A stretch of 8,183 nt of DNA from Clostridia bacterium (GCA_017629925.1 JAGBWH010000044.1:1-8183), one strand, 5' to 3'; positions 1 to 6,271 are shown, counted from the stretch's first letter. Notes: generated from the sequence alone by a model not told the origin. Program-made: numbers and translations.

Positions 1-822
1 CTGTAGTCGGTCACCTGTCCCAACTGTCTCGAAAAGGGCCGGGGATATATATGAGAACGCCATTCTGCTTTTTATCTCGCCCCCCTCTCTTATCTCTTCT
101 ATGGCGATCAGTTCTGCGTCAAGCGCGGCAACTTTTACGATGCCATCCTCAGCCGCTAAAATGGCATTGCCTAATGCCTGTGCTTGCTCCCATGGCATGG
201 CATATCCCCCTTTGTCTATGCCATTTTCCCCCAAAACTTTCCCCATGACCATCCCCACCACATTCCCCTCGCTATCATACACTCCACCGCCACTATTACC
301 TTTCTCTAAGTGGCAATCAAGTCGGTGATAGTATTGTGGGCTCCCTTCGTCTCCCATGGCTTCATAGGGGGCTGAAATCACTCCGTAGCCTACTGCGCTT
401 CCTTTGCCTAAGGGATTGCCTAAAGCAAAGATGGCTGTGCCGGACACGGGAGTGTCCCCACCTTTTGCGACTTTGAGATGTGGCGTTTTAGGAATTTCCA
501 AAAGGGCGAGATCATAGTCGGGCAAAGTGCCAATTAATTGGGCTTTTTCGCCATATTGGGGCAGGGTATATCCAAAGGGAAACACAGTAATATCTCCCTC
601 CTCGCAAAGCAAATGTGCGCAGGTGAGTACATATAGTCCCCCCTCGCTCTCCCGCCAAACAATCCCGGCACCTGCCTTTTGCCCATCTTTGGCACTCACA
701 ACAATGCGAGGAGAGGACAGCAAAGCGTTCTCAGGGCAGTTTTTCATCTGGGGCATTCCTTGATATCCCACCGCCACCCCCAAAACGAATACCAAGAGCA
801 AAGCCAACCATTTTTTGATCAT
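1..822 (-). CDS. HtrA/trypsin-like membrane-anchored serine protease, 3' end outside window
   Basis: I read this by hand on the minus strand: ATG at 822-820 opens a frame with no stop through position 1, giving 274 residues with the C-terminus missing. Residues 4-21 are a hydrophobic signal/anchor segment after MIKK, so the protease domain should lie outside the membrane. The chymotrypsin-fold triad is visible: His70 in LTCAH, Asp104 in DYDLALL and Ser177 in GNSGGG. The segment FALGNPLG (132-139) is typical of the HtrA/DegP (S1C) group. After residue 240 a charged linker (IEEIREGGEIKSR) leads into a stretch that could begin a PDZ-like domain (ending GTGDRLQ), but too little is present to say. 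AAAGG lies 5 bases before the ATG. It is transcribed away from an AraC-type regulator. The likely role is cleavage of misfolded or regulatory extracytoplasmic proteins; the exact substrate is unknown. The family call is strong, the subfamily is not. Confidence 0.88.
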   Translation of the reverse strand, partial: MIKKWLALLLVFVLGVAVGYQGMPQMKNCPENALLSSPRIVVSAKDGQKAGAGIVWRESEGGLYVLTCAHLLCEEGDITVFPFGYTLPQYGEKAQLIGTLPDYDLALLEIPKTPHLKVAKGGDTPVSGTAIFALGNPLGKGSAVGYGVISAPYEAMGDEGSPQYYHRLDCHLEKGNSGGGVYDSEGNVVGMVMGKVLGENGIDKGGYAMPWEQAQALGNAILAAEDGIVKVAALDAELIAIEEIREGGEIKSRMAFSYISPALFETVGTGDRLQ

Positions 823-825
823 GAT

Positions 826-879
826 ACCTTTATCTTCACCTTATCTTCCTTTTTTTGGCAGATAAGGCATCTCCTTATC
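826..879. promoter_or_regulatory. GATAAGG repeat cluster, candidate operator of divergent genes
   Basis: The 85-base gap between the protease and araC contains GATAAGG-type heptamers. On the minus strand there are exact copies at 879-873 and 845-839 and a variant, GATAAAGG, at 833-826. On the plus strand there is an exact copy at 861-867. The 861-867 and 873-879 copies form a perfect 7-bp inverted repeat with a 5-base spacer. A weak plus-strand -35-like TTGGCA (855-860) lies just before the palindrome, followed by a poor -10. Repeats in both orientations beside a regulator gene fit autoregulation and control of the protease, but this is inference only. Confidence 0.4.
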
Positions 880-907
880 ATTATTTTAGAAAGCGTGGAT
901 CTCATCT

Positions 908-1744
908 ATGACAGATTGGCAACAAAATGCAGTCACCTACCGTCAATTTAGCGGTAGCGGATATTTGCTTCCCCCCACGGATTTTGGCGCATCCTTTGGC
1001 TTGCTTTATGCAGAAAAGGGCAATGCTCGTGTCTATTTAGGCGGAGAAGGCGTGGATTTATGTCAAGGGCAGGCAGTTGTTTTGCCTGAAAATATGATGC
1101 TGTTCGCCCACGCTGACACATTCGCTCGGCTACAAATGCTTGCTTGCCCCACCGCTGTTTTGCGCGCGATGATGCAACTGCTGGATAGCGACCTTTTTAC
1201 CCTGTTTTTACTGCAAGCGCGTATGCGCCCTTATGTGCTCACCGAAGAGGATAGCGCCTACGGCGAAGCCACCTCAGCCATGTCTATGGCGGTGGTAGAA
1301 TGTCAAGCCAAAGAGCCATGCTATTTACTCATGATGCACGCCCAAACAGGTCGCCTTCTTGCCGCTTTGCTTCGCCAATACGCCGCAGAAAAAACAGAAA
1401 ACGATCGCCTCCTCTACCATAATCTGTCTCGCATGACGGAGGTCATTCGGTATATGGAAACACACGCCGACCAAAAACTCTCCCTCTCTGATTTGAGTGA
1501 AAAAATGCAACTTTCCCCCGACTATTTCTCTCGCTTGCTCTACTCCTGCACAGGAAAGACCGCCAAGCAATACATTCAAGCGATTAGACTCAACGAGGCG
1601 CTTCGCCTTTTGGCTGTCACGGATTTGTCCGTGGGCGAGATTGCCAAAAGGGTAGGGTATAGTTCCACCAATTTCTTTGGTACACTCTTTTTGCGCACCC
1701 TATCCATGACACCCACCGCTTACCGTCAAATCTGCCAAAACTAA
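908..1744 (+). CDS. AraC-family transcriptional regulator
   Basis: This 278-residue protein has the usual AraC/XylS size and layout. Residues about 25-80 resemble the cupin-like sensor half (LGGEGVDLCQGQAVVLPENM). A helical linker runs to about 175. The C-terminal 100 residues are the paired helix-turn-helix DNA-binding domain: HTH1 at about 191-212 (LSLSDLSEKMQLSPDYFSRL) and HTH2 at about 240-262 (SVGEIAKRVGYSSTNFFGTL), closed by the signature MTPTAYRQ (267-274). The second helix carries an unusual FFGTLF where SyFsRvFk is typical. The start is the first in-frame ATG; it has only a weak Shine-Dalgarno (GTGGAT region), so expression may be low. It is divergent from the serine protease, which is its most likely target together with its own gene. 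A strong hairpin terminator follows 60 bases after the TAA stop. The ligand cannot be told from sequence. Confidence 0.93.
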   Translation: MTDWQQNAVTYRQFSGSGYLLPPTDFGASFGLLYAEKGNARVYLGGEGVDLCQGQAVVLPENMMLFAHADTFARLQMLACPTAVLRAMMQLLDSDLFTLFLLQARMRPYVLTEEDSAYGEATSAMSMAVVECQAKEPCYLLMMHAQTGRLLAALLRQYAAEKTENDRLLYHNLSRMTEVIRYMETHADQKLSLSDLSEKMQLSPDYFSRLLYSCTGKTAKQYIQAIRLNEALRLLAVTDLSVGEIAKRVGYSSTNFFGTLFLRTLSMTPTAYRQICQN

Positions 1745-1805
1745 CCTCGTCTACTCATCTATATGCAGTATCGCCATAAACGATAAACGACTAACATAAA
1801 AAAAG

Positions 1806-1854
1806 AAAAAACTGTATCAAATGCATCTTTTGTTTGCACTTGATACAGTTTTTT
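1806..1854 (+). terminator. Rho-independent terminator after araC, probably bidirectional
   Basis: AAAAAACTGTATCAA (1806-1820) pairs perfectly with TTGATACAGTTTTTT (1840-1854). After one A/C mismatch the stem continues with TGCA (1822-1825) and TGCA (1835-1838), closing a 9-base loop. The T-run 1849-1854 serves plus-strand transcripts ending araC. On the minus strand the A-rich stretch before 1810 supplies a T-rich tail, so it could also stop anything escaping the clpX terminator. Confidence 0.85.
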
Positions 1855-1975
1855 ACTTATCCTCTTTGTGCTAAAAACAGCACATAACCAAATGAGAAGA
1901 AAAATTCATCAAAGACAAAATATTACAGCAGAAAGTCAAAAGTTGTCAAAAAATCGTCAAAAAGGAAAATAGCAT
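1855..1975. other. AT-rich intergenic stretch with phased GTCAAAA repeats
   Basis: No convincing gene lies between the two terminators. Visible items are a 6-bp inverted repeat, TGTGCT/AGCACA (1867-1872 and 1879-1884), and three GTCAAAA units starting at 1935, 1945 and 1956. These are 10 and 11 bases apart, about one helical turn each. A 26-codon lysine/arginine-rich frame (1892-1972) overlaps it but has no Shine-Dalgarno. Confidence 0.4.
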
Positions 1976-2008
1976 AAAAAAAGAGGAAAACAGTTGATGT
2001 TTTCCTCT
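1976..2008 (-). terminator. Rho-independent terminator of clpX
   Basis: Read on the minus strand, AGAGGAAAAC (2008-1999) pairs perfectly with GTTTTCCTCT (1991-1982) around a 7-base loop. It is followed by an uninterrupted T-run (complement of the A's at 1976-1982). It begins 7 bases after the clpX stop codon and so ends the tig-clpP-clpX transcript. Confidence 0.9.
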
Positions 2009-2014
2009 CCGTTT

Positions 2015-3283
2015 TTACTGGACTATATCCGTTTTGTAGACAATGGTCAGCGGTGCTTCGCCTCTCACATAAGCGGCGGTGACAATGATTTTTGCCACAT
2101 CTGCACGAGAAGGTACGTCATACATAGCGTCCATCATGATGTTTTCCATAATGGAGCGCAGACCTCTTGCACCGATTTCTTTTTCAATCGCGAGTTTTGC
2201 CACGGCACGGAATGCCTCTTCCTCAAAGACAAGTTCCACGCCATCCAGTTCAAAGAGTTTGCAGTATTGACGATACATGGCGTTCTTAGGTTCGCGAATG
2301 ATACGAACGAGTGCTTCTTCATCCAAATTAGACAAAGCCACAATCATCGGCAAACGTCCAACCAGTTCGGGAATAAGACCGTATTTGACAATATCATGGC
2401 TGGTGACGTCGCGATACACGCCTCTTGCCACACGTTCGCTTTTTTGCATAATATCACCGCCAAAGCCGATGGTTTGGTTGCCGCGTCTTTGCTCGATGAT
2501 TTGCTCCAGCCCATCAAAAGCACCACCACAAATAAAGAGGATATTCTCGGTGTTGATTTGGATAAATTCTTGGTTGGGATGCTTTCTGCCACCTTGAGGG
2601 GGAACGTTGGCTACCGTCCCTTCCAAAATTTTGAGCAACGCTTGTTGCACGCCTTCGCCCGAAACGTCACGAGTGATGGAGCGATTTTCGCTTCGACGGG
2701 AAATTTTATCAATTTCATCAATATAAATAATCCCGCGTTCTGCTTTTTCCACATCAAAATCAGCGGCTTGAATGAGACGGAGCAAAATGTTTTCCACGTC
2801 TTCGCCCACGTATCCTGCCTCGGTTAATGTGGTAGCGTCTGCAATGGCAAAAGGCACTTTCAAACTTTTAGCCAGCGTTTGTGCAATGTAGGTTTTACCT
2901 ACGCCGGTAGGTCCAAGCAAAAGTACATTGCTTTTTTGAAGTTCCACCTCGTCCAGTTTTTCTTTGTCATGGCGTTTGCTGTCGTGGTGGAGAATTCTTT
3001 TATAGTGATTATATACAGCCACAGACAACACACGTTTGGCTTCATCCTGACCAATCACGTGCTCATCCAGCATGGCTTTGATTTCAGCGGGTTTGGGGAG
3101 GGTTTCAAATGTAAAGCCCTCAGCTGATGCCTCCAGTTCAAATTCCTCTTCAATTAGGTTGTTGCAAGCCTCTACGCAATCTCCGCAAATGCAAGCACCG
3201 GTAGGGGAGGGAATAATGAAGGGCAAACTTTTTTCTGAACGGCCGCAAAACGAGCAGCGGCGGTTATTTTCTCTTGTAGCCAT
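2015..3283 (-). CDS. clpX: ATP-dependent Clp protease ATP-binding subunit ClpX
   Basis: ClpX is a hexameric AAA+ unfoldase in the cytoplasm that recognises tagged or damaged proteins, unfolds them with ATP and passes them to ClpP. From the chosen ATG (3283) the protein has 422 residues, the normal family length. The start is supported by AAAGG 7 bases upstream and by [10 protein letters not shown] matching the usual N-terminus; a 17-codon upstream extension has no homology-like character. Visible parts in order: C4 zinc-binding domain (C10, C13, C33, C36), Walker A GPTGVGKT (124-131), pore loop GYVG (157-160), Walker B IIYIDE (185-190), RKH substrate loop (233-235), the ClpP-docking IGF loop (272-274), and the sensor-2 motif GARGLR near the C-terminus. 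All key elements look intact, including the ClpP-binding loop, which contrasts with the interrupted clpP upstream. Stop TAA, then a strong terminator. Confidence 0.98.
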   Translation of the reverse strand: MATRENNRRCSFCGRSEKSLPFIIPSPTGACICGDCVEACNNLIEEEFELEASAEGFTFETLPKPAEIKAMLDEHVIGQDEAKRVLSVAVYNHYKRILHHDSKRHDKEKLDEVELQKSNVLLLGPTGVGKTYIAQTLAKSLKVPFAIADATTLTEAGYVGEDVENILLRLIQAADFDVEKAERGIIYIDEIDKISRRSENRSITRDVSGEGVQQALLKILEGTVANVPPQGGRKHPNQEFIQINTENILFICGGAFDGLEQIIEQRRGNQTIGFGGDIMQKSERVARGVYRDVTSHDIVKYGLIPELVGRLPMIVALSNLDEEALVRIIREPKNAMYRQYCKLFELDGVELVFEEEAFRAVAKLAIEKEIGARGLRSIMENIMMDAMYDVPSRADVAKIIVTAAYVRGEAPLTIVYKTDIVQ

Positions 3284-3302
3284 AATGTTTCCTTTACAGG
3301 TT

Positions 3303-3340
3303 AAAAAATGAAGGGGTTGATATGACAATAACAACCCCTT
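3303..3340 (-). terminator. Terminator-like hairpin between clpP and clpX
   Basis: On the minus strand AAGGGGTTG (3340-3332) pairs with CAACCCCTT (3319-3311) across a 12-base loop. It is followed by CATTTTTT (3310-3303). It begins 6 bases after the full-length clpP stop and ends only about 20 bases before the clpX start codon. It is likely a partial terminator that sets the clpP to clpX ratio, with clpX also read from a nearby promoter. Confidence 0.75.
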
Positions 3341-3345
3341 ATCGG

Positions 3346-3372
3346 ATTATCTATGCTCGATAACGCGGTCAA
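3346..3372 (-). promoter_or_regulatory. Possible clpX promoter inside the clpP 3' end
   Basis: On the minus strand TTGACC (3372-3367) and GATAAT (3351-3346) resemble -35 and -10 boxes, each one base from consensus, but the spacer is 15 bases, shorter than the usual 17. It would place a start site within the clpP/clpX hairpin region. Weak prediction. Confidence 0.25.
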
Positions 3373-3439
3373 TCAGACCGTAAGCGCAAGCTTGTTCTGC
3401 GGACATATAGTTGTCACGATCAGTGTCACGGCAAAGAGT
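3347..3439 (-). pseudogene. clpP: C-terminal remainder of ClpP downstream of an in-frame stop
   Basis: After the TAA at 3442-3440 the same reading frame runs on for 30 codons ([15 protein letters not shown]..., ending [10 protein letters not shown]) to a second TAA at 3349-3347. This is the expected ClpP C-terminus: RDTDRDN carries the catalytic Asp (D172 counting through the stop), and GLIDRVI matches the usual end. Counting through, the protein would be 193 residues, the normal ClpP size, with no insertion or deletion. There is no start codon with a Shine-Dalgarno here, so it is not an independent gene. Confidence 0.85.
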
Positions 3440-3928
3440 TTAGTAGGTTTGACCGGTTTGCTCAGCCAAAATACGATTCAGTTTTTCACGGGTGCGGATA
3501 ATGTGGTCAGCGTGAATTTTAATATCACTTGCTTGACCTCTTGCACCGCCCAGAGGTTGGTGAATCATGATTTCGCTGTTGGGCAGAGCGAAACGTTTGC
3601 CTTTTGTACCGGAAGAAAGCAGGAAAGCGCCCATGCTGGCAGCCATACCAATGCAGATGGTAGACACATCGCATTTGATGAAATTCATGGTATCATAGAT
3701 AGCCATGCCTGCGGAGATAGATCCGCCGGGGCTGTTGATGTAGAAATGGATATCCTTATCGGGATCTTGTGCTTCGAGGAAAAGCATTTGTGCAACTACA
3801 AGAGACGCAGTTACATCGTTGACTTCATCAGCCAAAAAGATAATTCTGTCGTTGAGTAGACGGGAGTAAATGTCATAAGAGCGTTCACCACGGCTGGTTT
3901 GCTCTACAACCATTGGGACGAGTGCCAT
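3440..3928 (-). CDS. clpP: ATP-dependent Clp protease proteolytic subunit ClpP, truncated by premature TAA
   Basis: ClpP forms the double-ring serine peptidase chamber that degrades proteins delivered by ClpX. The readable part is 162 residues; the family usually has about 193-200. Start ATG 3928 has an excellent Shine-Dalgarno (AAGGAGG, 3942-3936). Visible: [17 protein letters not shown] (64-80), nucleophile Ser98 in MAASMGA, and His123 in MIHQPLGG. The frame stops after EQTGQTY at codon 163. From memory of B. subtilis ClpP, which reads TGQPLEVIERDTDRDN here, position 163 aligns to Glu, and one base change, GAA to TAA, would explain the stop. The truncated product lacks the catalytic Asp and the last helical region, so it should not be active. 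Alternatives are a sequence error, readthrough, or a second clpP elsewhere. It lies 53 bases after tig with no terminator between them, so the two are probably cotranscribed. Confidence 0.93.
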   Translation of the reverse strand: MALVPMVVEQTSRGERSYDIYSRLLNDRIIFLADEVNDVTASLVVAQMLFLEAQDPDKDIHFYINSPGGSISAGMAIYDTMNFIKCDVSTICIGMAASMGAFLLSSGTKGKRFALPNSEIMIHQPLGGARGQASDIKIHADHIIRTREKLNRILAEQTGQTY

Positions 3929-3935
3929 AATAATG

Positions 3936-3942
3936 CCTCCTT
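3936..3942 (-). promoter_or_regulatory. Strong Shine-Dalgarno of clpP
   Basis: Minus-strand AAGGAGG sits 7 bases before the clpP ATG and fixes its start. Its retention shows that translation initiation of the interrupted clpP is still well supported. Confidence 0.8.
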
Positions 3943-3981
3943 ATATAAACTTAATTTGATTTTTTGATTTTGTGTGGCGAA

Positions 3982-5262
3982 TTATTCAGCGGAATAAACA
4001 GCGTTTTCTTTGACCAGATCCATTGCTTTCTTCACGAGAAGGTCAGCGGTGAGGTCTTCGGCTTTGATCAAGCCCTTCACTTCAGCCAAATCTCTTTGAT
4101 AGGTTTCGCTGATGCGCACGTATTCAGCTTCGAGTTCTTCTTCGCTGACTGTTAGGTTTTCGAGTTTTGCGATGGTTTCCAGCGCCAAACGAACTTTCAC
4201 TTGCTTTTCAGCTTGGGGACGGAGTTGAGCGCGGAGAGCATCCAAGGTCAAACCGGTGTATCTGAAGTAGGTCTCAAGGTCAAGGCCTTGCATACGCAGG
4301 CGTGTGTCATAGTCGCGAACATAGTTTTCGGTTTCTGCCACAAACATAGGTTCGGGAATATCTGCCACAAGGAGATCAATCAAAGCTTCGCAGAGTTGGT
4401 TTTCTACGTCACTGTCTGCTGCTTTTTCGTTTCTCTCCTGCATTTTTGTCTTAATATCAGCTTTGTATGCATCAAGTGTATCGAATTCGGACACATCTTT
4501 TGCAAATTCATCATCTGCTTCGGGGAGTTCGCTCATGGAGAGCGCATGAAGCGTTACATGAAAGACAGCGGCTTTGCCTGCGAGTTCAGGTGCATGATAT
4601 TCTTCGGGGAAGGTCACATTCACATCAAAGGTTTCGCCGATGTTGTGGCCAACGATTTGGTCTTCAAAACCGGGGATGAAAGAGCCACTACCGAGTTTGA
4701 GGTCATGACCTTCAGCTGCGCCACCATCAAATGCTACGCCATCAACTTCGCCGAGATAGTCAATGGTAGCTGTATCGCCCAGAGCAGCGGCTCTGTCGGT
4801 CACTTCTACTGTGCGGGCATTTCTTTCGCGCATACGATCTACTTCTGCCGTGACATCTTCGTCGGTCACAGGAGCGACAACTTTCTTGACGGAAATACCC
4901 TTGTAGCCTTCGATTTTGCCTTCGGGTTTCACATATACCACAGCACTCATGACCACATCACCATCCATTGACACAATGTCAAATTCAGGTTGACCGATCA
5001 CATCAAGACCACTTTCTTCCACAGCAGCAGTAAATGCGGTGGGAAGTACGCGATTGAGGGCATCTTCATAGAATACACCCTTGCCATACATTTTTTCGAT
5101 CACAGCGCGGGGGGCTTTTCCTTTTCTAAAACCGGGGATGTTGAATTTAGGCAGTTGCTCTGCAGCCACAGCATCAACGGCTTTCTTGAAATCATCCTCA
5201 GGAATGGAAAATTGCAGTTCCCAGCGTTTGTCTTCTCTTTGTTCCTTTTTGAGTAAGGCCAT
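3982..5262 (-). CDS. tig: Trigger factor, ribosome-associated chaperone/peptidyl-prolyl isomerase
   Basis: Trigger factor docks at the ribosomal exit tunnel, shields nascent chains and has prolyl isomerase activity. The 426-residue length is normal for the family (about 430). The N-terminal ribosome-binding domain contains the signature GFRKGKAP (44-51) in the loop that contacts the ribosome. The FKBP-type isomerase domain is at about 162-240 (GDTATIDYLGEVDG, then FIPGFEDQIVG and FPEEYHAPELAGKAAVF). The rest is the helical, highly acidic C-terminal chaperone domain. Start ATG 5262 is set by GGAGGAA five bases upstream. It has its own SigA-type promoter and a structured leader, and is the first gene of a tig-clpP-clpX run on this strand, a common Firmicutes order that joins folding and degradation. 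Stop TAA. No terminator is seen before clpP. Confidence 0.97.
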   Translation of the reverse strand: MALLKKEQREDKRWELQFSIPEDDFKKAVDAVAAEQLPKFNIPGFRKGKAPRAVIEKMYGKGVFYEDALNRVLPTAFTAAVEESGLDVIGQPEFDIVSMDGDVVMSAVVYVKPEGKIEGYKGISVKKVVAPVTDEDVTAEVDRMRERNARTVEVTDRAAALGDTATIDYLGEVDGVAFDGGAAEGHDLKLGSGSFIPGFEDQIVGHNIGETFDVNVTFPEEYHAPELAGKAAVFHVTLHALSMSELPEADDEFAKDVSEFDTLDAYKADIKTKMQERNEKAADSDVENQLCEALIDLLVADIPEPMFVAETENYVRDYDTRLRMQGLDLETYFRYTGLTLDALRAQLRPQAEKQVKVRLALETIAKLENLTVSEEELEAEYVRISETYQRDLAEVKGLIKAEDLTADLLVKKAMDLVKENAVYSAE

Positions 5263-5267
5263 GTTTG

Positions 5268-5288
5268 TTCCTCCATGCCAATTGGCAT
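5268..5288 (-). promoter_or_regulatory. tig Shine-Dalgarno abutting a 14-bp perfect palindrome
   Basis: GGAGGAA (5274-5268) is the tig ribosome binding site. Directly touching it upstream is the perfect palindrome ATGCCAATTGGCAT (5288-5275). It could be a protein-binding site or an mRNA/mRNA kissing site, and it may modulate access to the ribosome binding site. The palindrome is certain; the function is not known. Confidence 0.45.
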
Positions 5289-5322
5289 TTTTATTTTCAA
5301 TTTTAATTTTTCATCTTACAGA

Positions 5323-5353
5323 TGGTTGCCAAAGATAAATTCATGGGCAACCA
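5323..5353 (-). other. Predicted 5'-terminal stem-loop of the tig leader
   Basis: TGGTTGCC on the minus strand (5353-5346) pairs perfectly with GGCAACCA (5330-5323) over a 15-base loop. The predicted transcription start, 7 bases past the -10 box, falls at about 5354, so this 8-bp stem would sit at the very 5' end of the tig mRNA. Such ends often protect mRNA from decay. A bare operator is the other reading. Confidence 0.45.
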
Positions 5354-5360
5354 GCATATA

Positions 5361-5389
5361 ATTATAATACATTTTATATAGCAAGTCAA
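5361..5389 (-). promoter_or_regulatory. SigA-type promoter of tig-clpP-clpX
   Basis: On the minus strand TTGACT (5389-5384) and TATAAT (5366-5361) are separated by exactly 17 bases in an AT-rich spacer. Only one base differs from the vegetative consensus. The predicted leader to the tig ATG is about 90 bases. I see no HrcA (CIRCE) or CtsR-like repeat next to it, so heat-shock control by those regulators is not evident. Confidence 0.85.
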
Positions 5390-5441
5390 GTATATAAACA
5401 GAAAATTCAAGGCTTTTTATGACTTTTTAGCAAATTTTTAC

Positions 5442-6185
5442 CTATTTTCCCTCTATTTGGGGCGAAATAAGCTTAGGCACAAACCCCAAAGCATCTGCGG
5501 CGGTGAGTGTCATCTCGATATTTTCATGTGTGAAGGTGGTGGGGACAGCGCCATGAATATGACCGAAATAAAGACGGTCTACACCATATTCTTTTAACAC
5601 GGAAAGGATAGGGGCGCATTCTTTTTCGCACCATATCGGAGGAAAGTGCAAAAAGCAAATCATTTCTTTTGGGCACACTGCCTCCTCTGCTAAGGCGTGG
5701 GCTTGGTCAAGGGAAAGTTTGAGGCGGATACACTCGCGATTGACGATTTTATCATAGTCGGCTAAGGCTTGTTTTGCCCCCTCTGCATCGCTGTCGTGAT
5801 ACCATCCTCTCGATCCGCAAATCACAAAATCTTCCACCAAAAAAGCATTGTTATGGAGAAAATGCAAACTATCTAAGTGATGTCGTGCGCAAAAGGCTTG
5901 TAGTTTTGAGGCGGTTTGCCACCAAAAGTCATGATTGCCTTTAATCAAAATTTTCTGCCCGGGAAGAGACTCAATAAACAGCAAATCCGAGGTGGCTTCC
6001 TCCAGCGTCAAAGCCCAGGAGATATCTCCTGCGATGATCACCGTGTCATGCTCGTCCACCAAGCGTCTCCATGCTTGCTCCAAGCGGTTTGTATAGTCTG
6101 CCCACCGCTGACCAAACACTTCCATGGATTTGTTGGTGCTGTCAAGCGTAGACAAATGTAAATCTGAAATGACAAAAACTGACAT
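5442..6185 (-). CDS. Calcineurin-like metallophosphoesterase
   Basis: This cytoplasmic two-metal phosphoesterase has 247 residues and no signal peptide. All the family blocks are present in order: DLH (Asp8, His10), GDISW (Asp54), GNHD (Asn84, His85, Asp86), the histidine of FLHFPP (His180) and GHIHG (His209, His211). The arrangement DLHLS...KSMEVFG...GDISWALTLEEA...KGNHDFWW recalls a widespread clostridial group annotated only as metallophosphoesterase. The substrate is unknown; nucleotides, phosphoproteins or phospholipid headgroups are all possible. The start was chosen at MSVFVISD because GGAG lies 5 bases upstream and the DLH motif normally follows within ten residues of the N-terminus; the frame is open for 33 more codons upstream without support. 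It reads toward tig, ends TAG, and has no clear terminator before the tig promoter. Confidence 0.92.
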   Translation of the reverse strand: MSVFVISDLHLSTLDSTNKSMEVFGQRWADYTNRLEQAWRRLVDEHDTVIIAGDISWALTLEEATSDLLFIESLPGQKILIKGNHDFWWQTASKLQAFCARHHLDSLHFLHNNAFLVEDFVICGSRGWYHDSDAEGAKQALADYDKIVNRECIRLKLSLDQAHALAEEAVCPKEMICFLHFPPIWCEKECAPILSVLKEYGVDRLYFGHIHGAVPTTFTHENIEMTLTAADALGFVPKLISPQIEGK

Positions 6186-6228
6186 ATAGACTCCGTACAA
6201 GTGAAATATGCATAACCCCATCAAAACA

Positions 6229-6258
6229 GGGTATACTGAATGTGCCTCATATAGGCAA
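6229..6258. promoter_or_regulatory. Overlapping divergent promoter region of the phosphoesterase and DUF1540 genes
   Basis: Minus strand: TTGCCT (6258-6253), 17 bases, TATACC (6235-6230) would drive the phosphoesterase. Plus strand: TATACT (6232-6237) is a good -10 for the DUF1540 gene but lacks a good SigA -35. Both boxes share the palindrome GTATAC (6231-6236), so the two polymerases could not bind together. A short hairpin, TGCCT/AGGCA (6243-6247 and 6253-6257), abuts the DUF1540 ribosome binding site. Confidence 0.35.
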
Positions 6259-6264
6259 AAGGAG
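6258..6264 (+). promoter_or_regulatory. Shine-Dalgarno deciding the DUF1540 start
   Basis: AAAGGAG ends 7 bases before the ATG at 6272 but only one base before the ATG at 6266. This makes 6272 the likely start over 6266 and over the further upstream 6242, which precedes the site. Confidence 0.7.
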
Positions 6265-6271
6265 TATGGAA

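Noticed and set aside
51..951. Several short plus-strand frames across 51-951
   Set aside because: They lie opposite the serine protease, whose triad motifs make the minus strand the coding one; the last of them overlaps the araC start in another frame.
1892..1972. 26-codon basic peptide frame (MRRKIHQRQNITAE...) between araC and clpX
   Set aside because: No Shine-Dalgarno or promoter. The Lys/Gln content follows from A-rich DNA and the GTCAAAA repeats.
1994..2827. Long open frame (277 codons) on the plus strand opposite clpX
   Set aside because: It is fully antisense to a clearly conserved clpX, has no Shine-Dalgarno, and its composition is what the complement of clpX codons gives.
3440..3442. 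Genetic code change in which TAA is a sense codon
   Set aside because: TAA ends clpX, tig, thrC, araC, the DUF1540 gene and the dipeptidase at the expected family lengths, so a general reassignment is excluded.
3929..3981. Separate promoter or terminator between tig and clpP
   Set aside because: The gap is AT-rich (TATATAA near the Shine-Dalgarno), but I find no -35 at the right distance and no hairpin, so cotranscription is simpler.
4201..4971. Long open frame (256 codons) on the plus strand opposite tig
   Set aside because: Antisense shadow of trigger factor, rich in Phe/Cys/His as expected from reverse-complemented acidic codons; no ribosome binding site.
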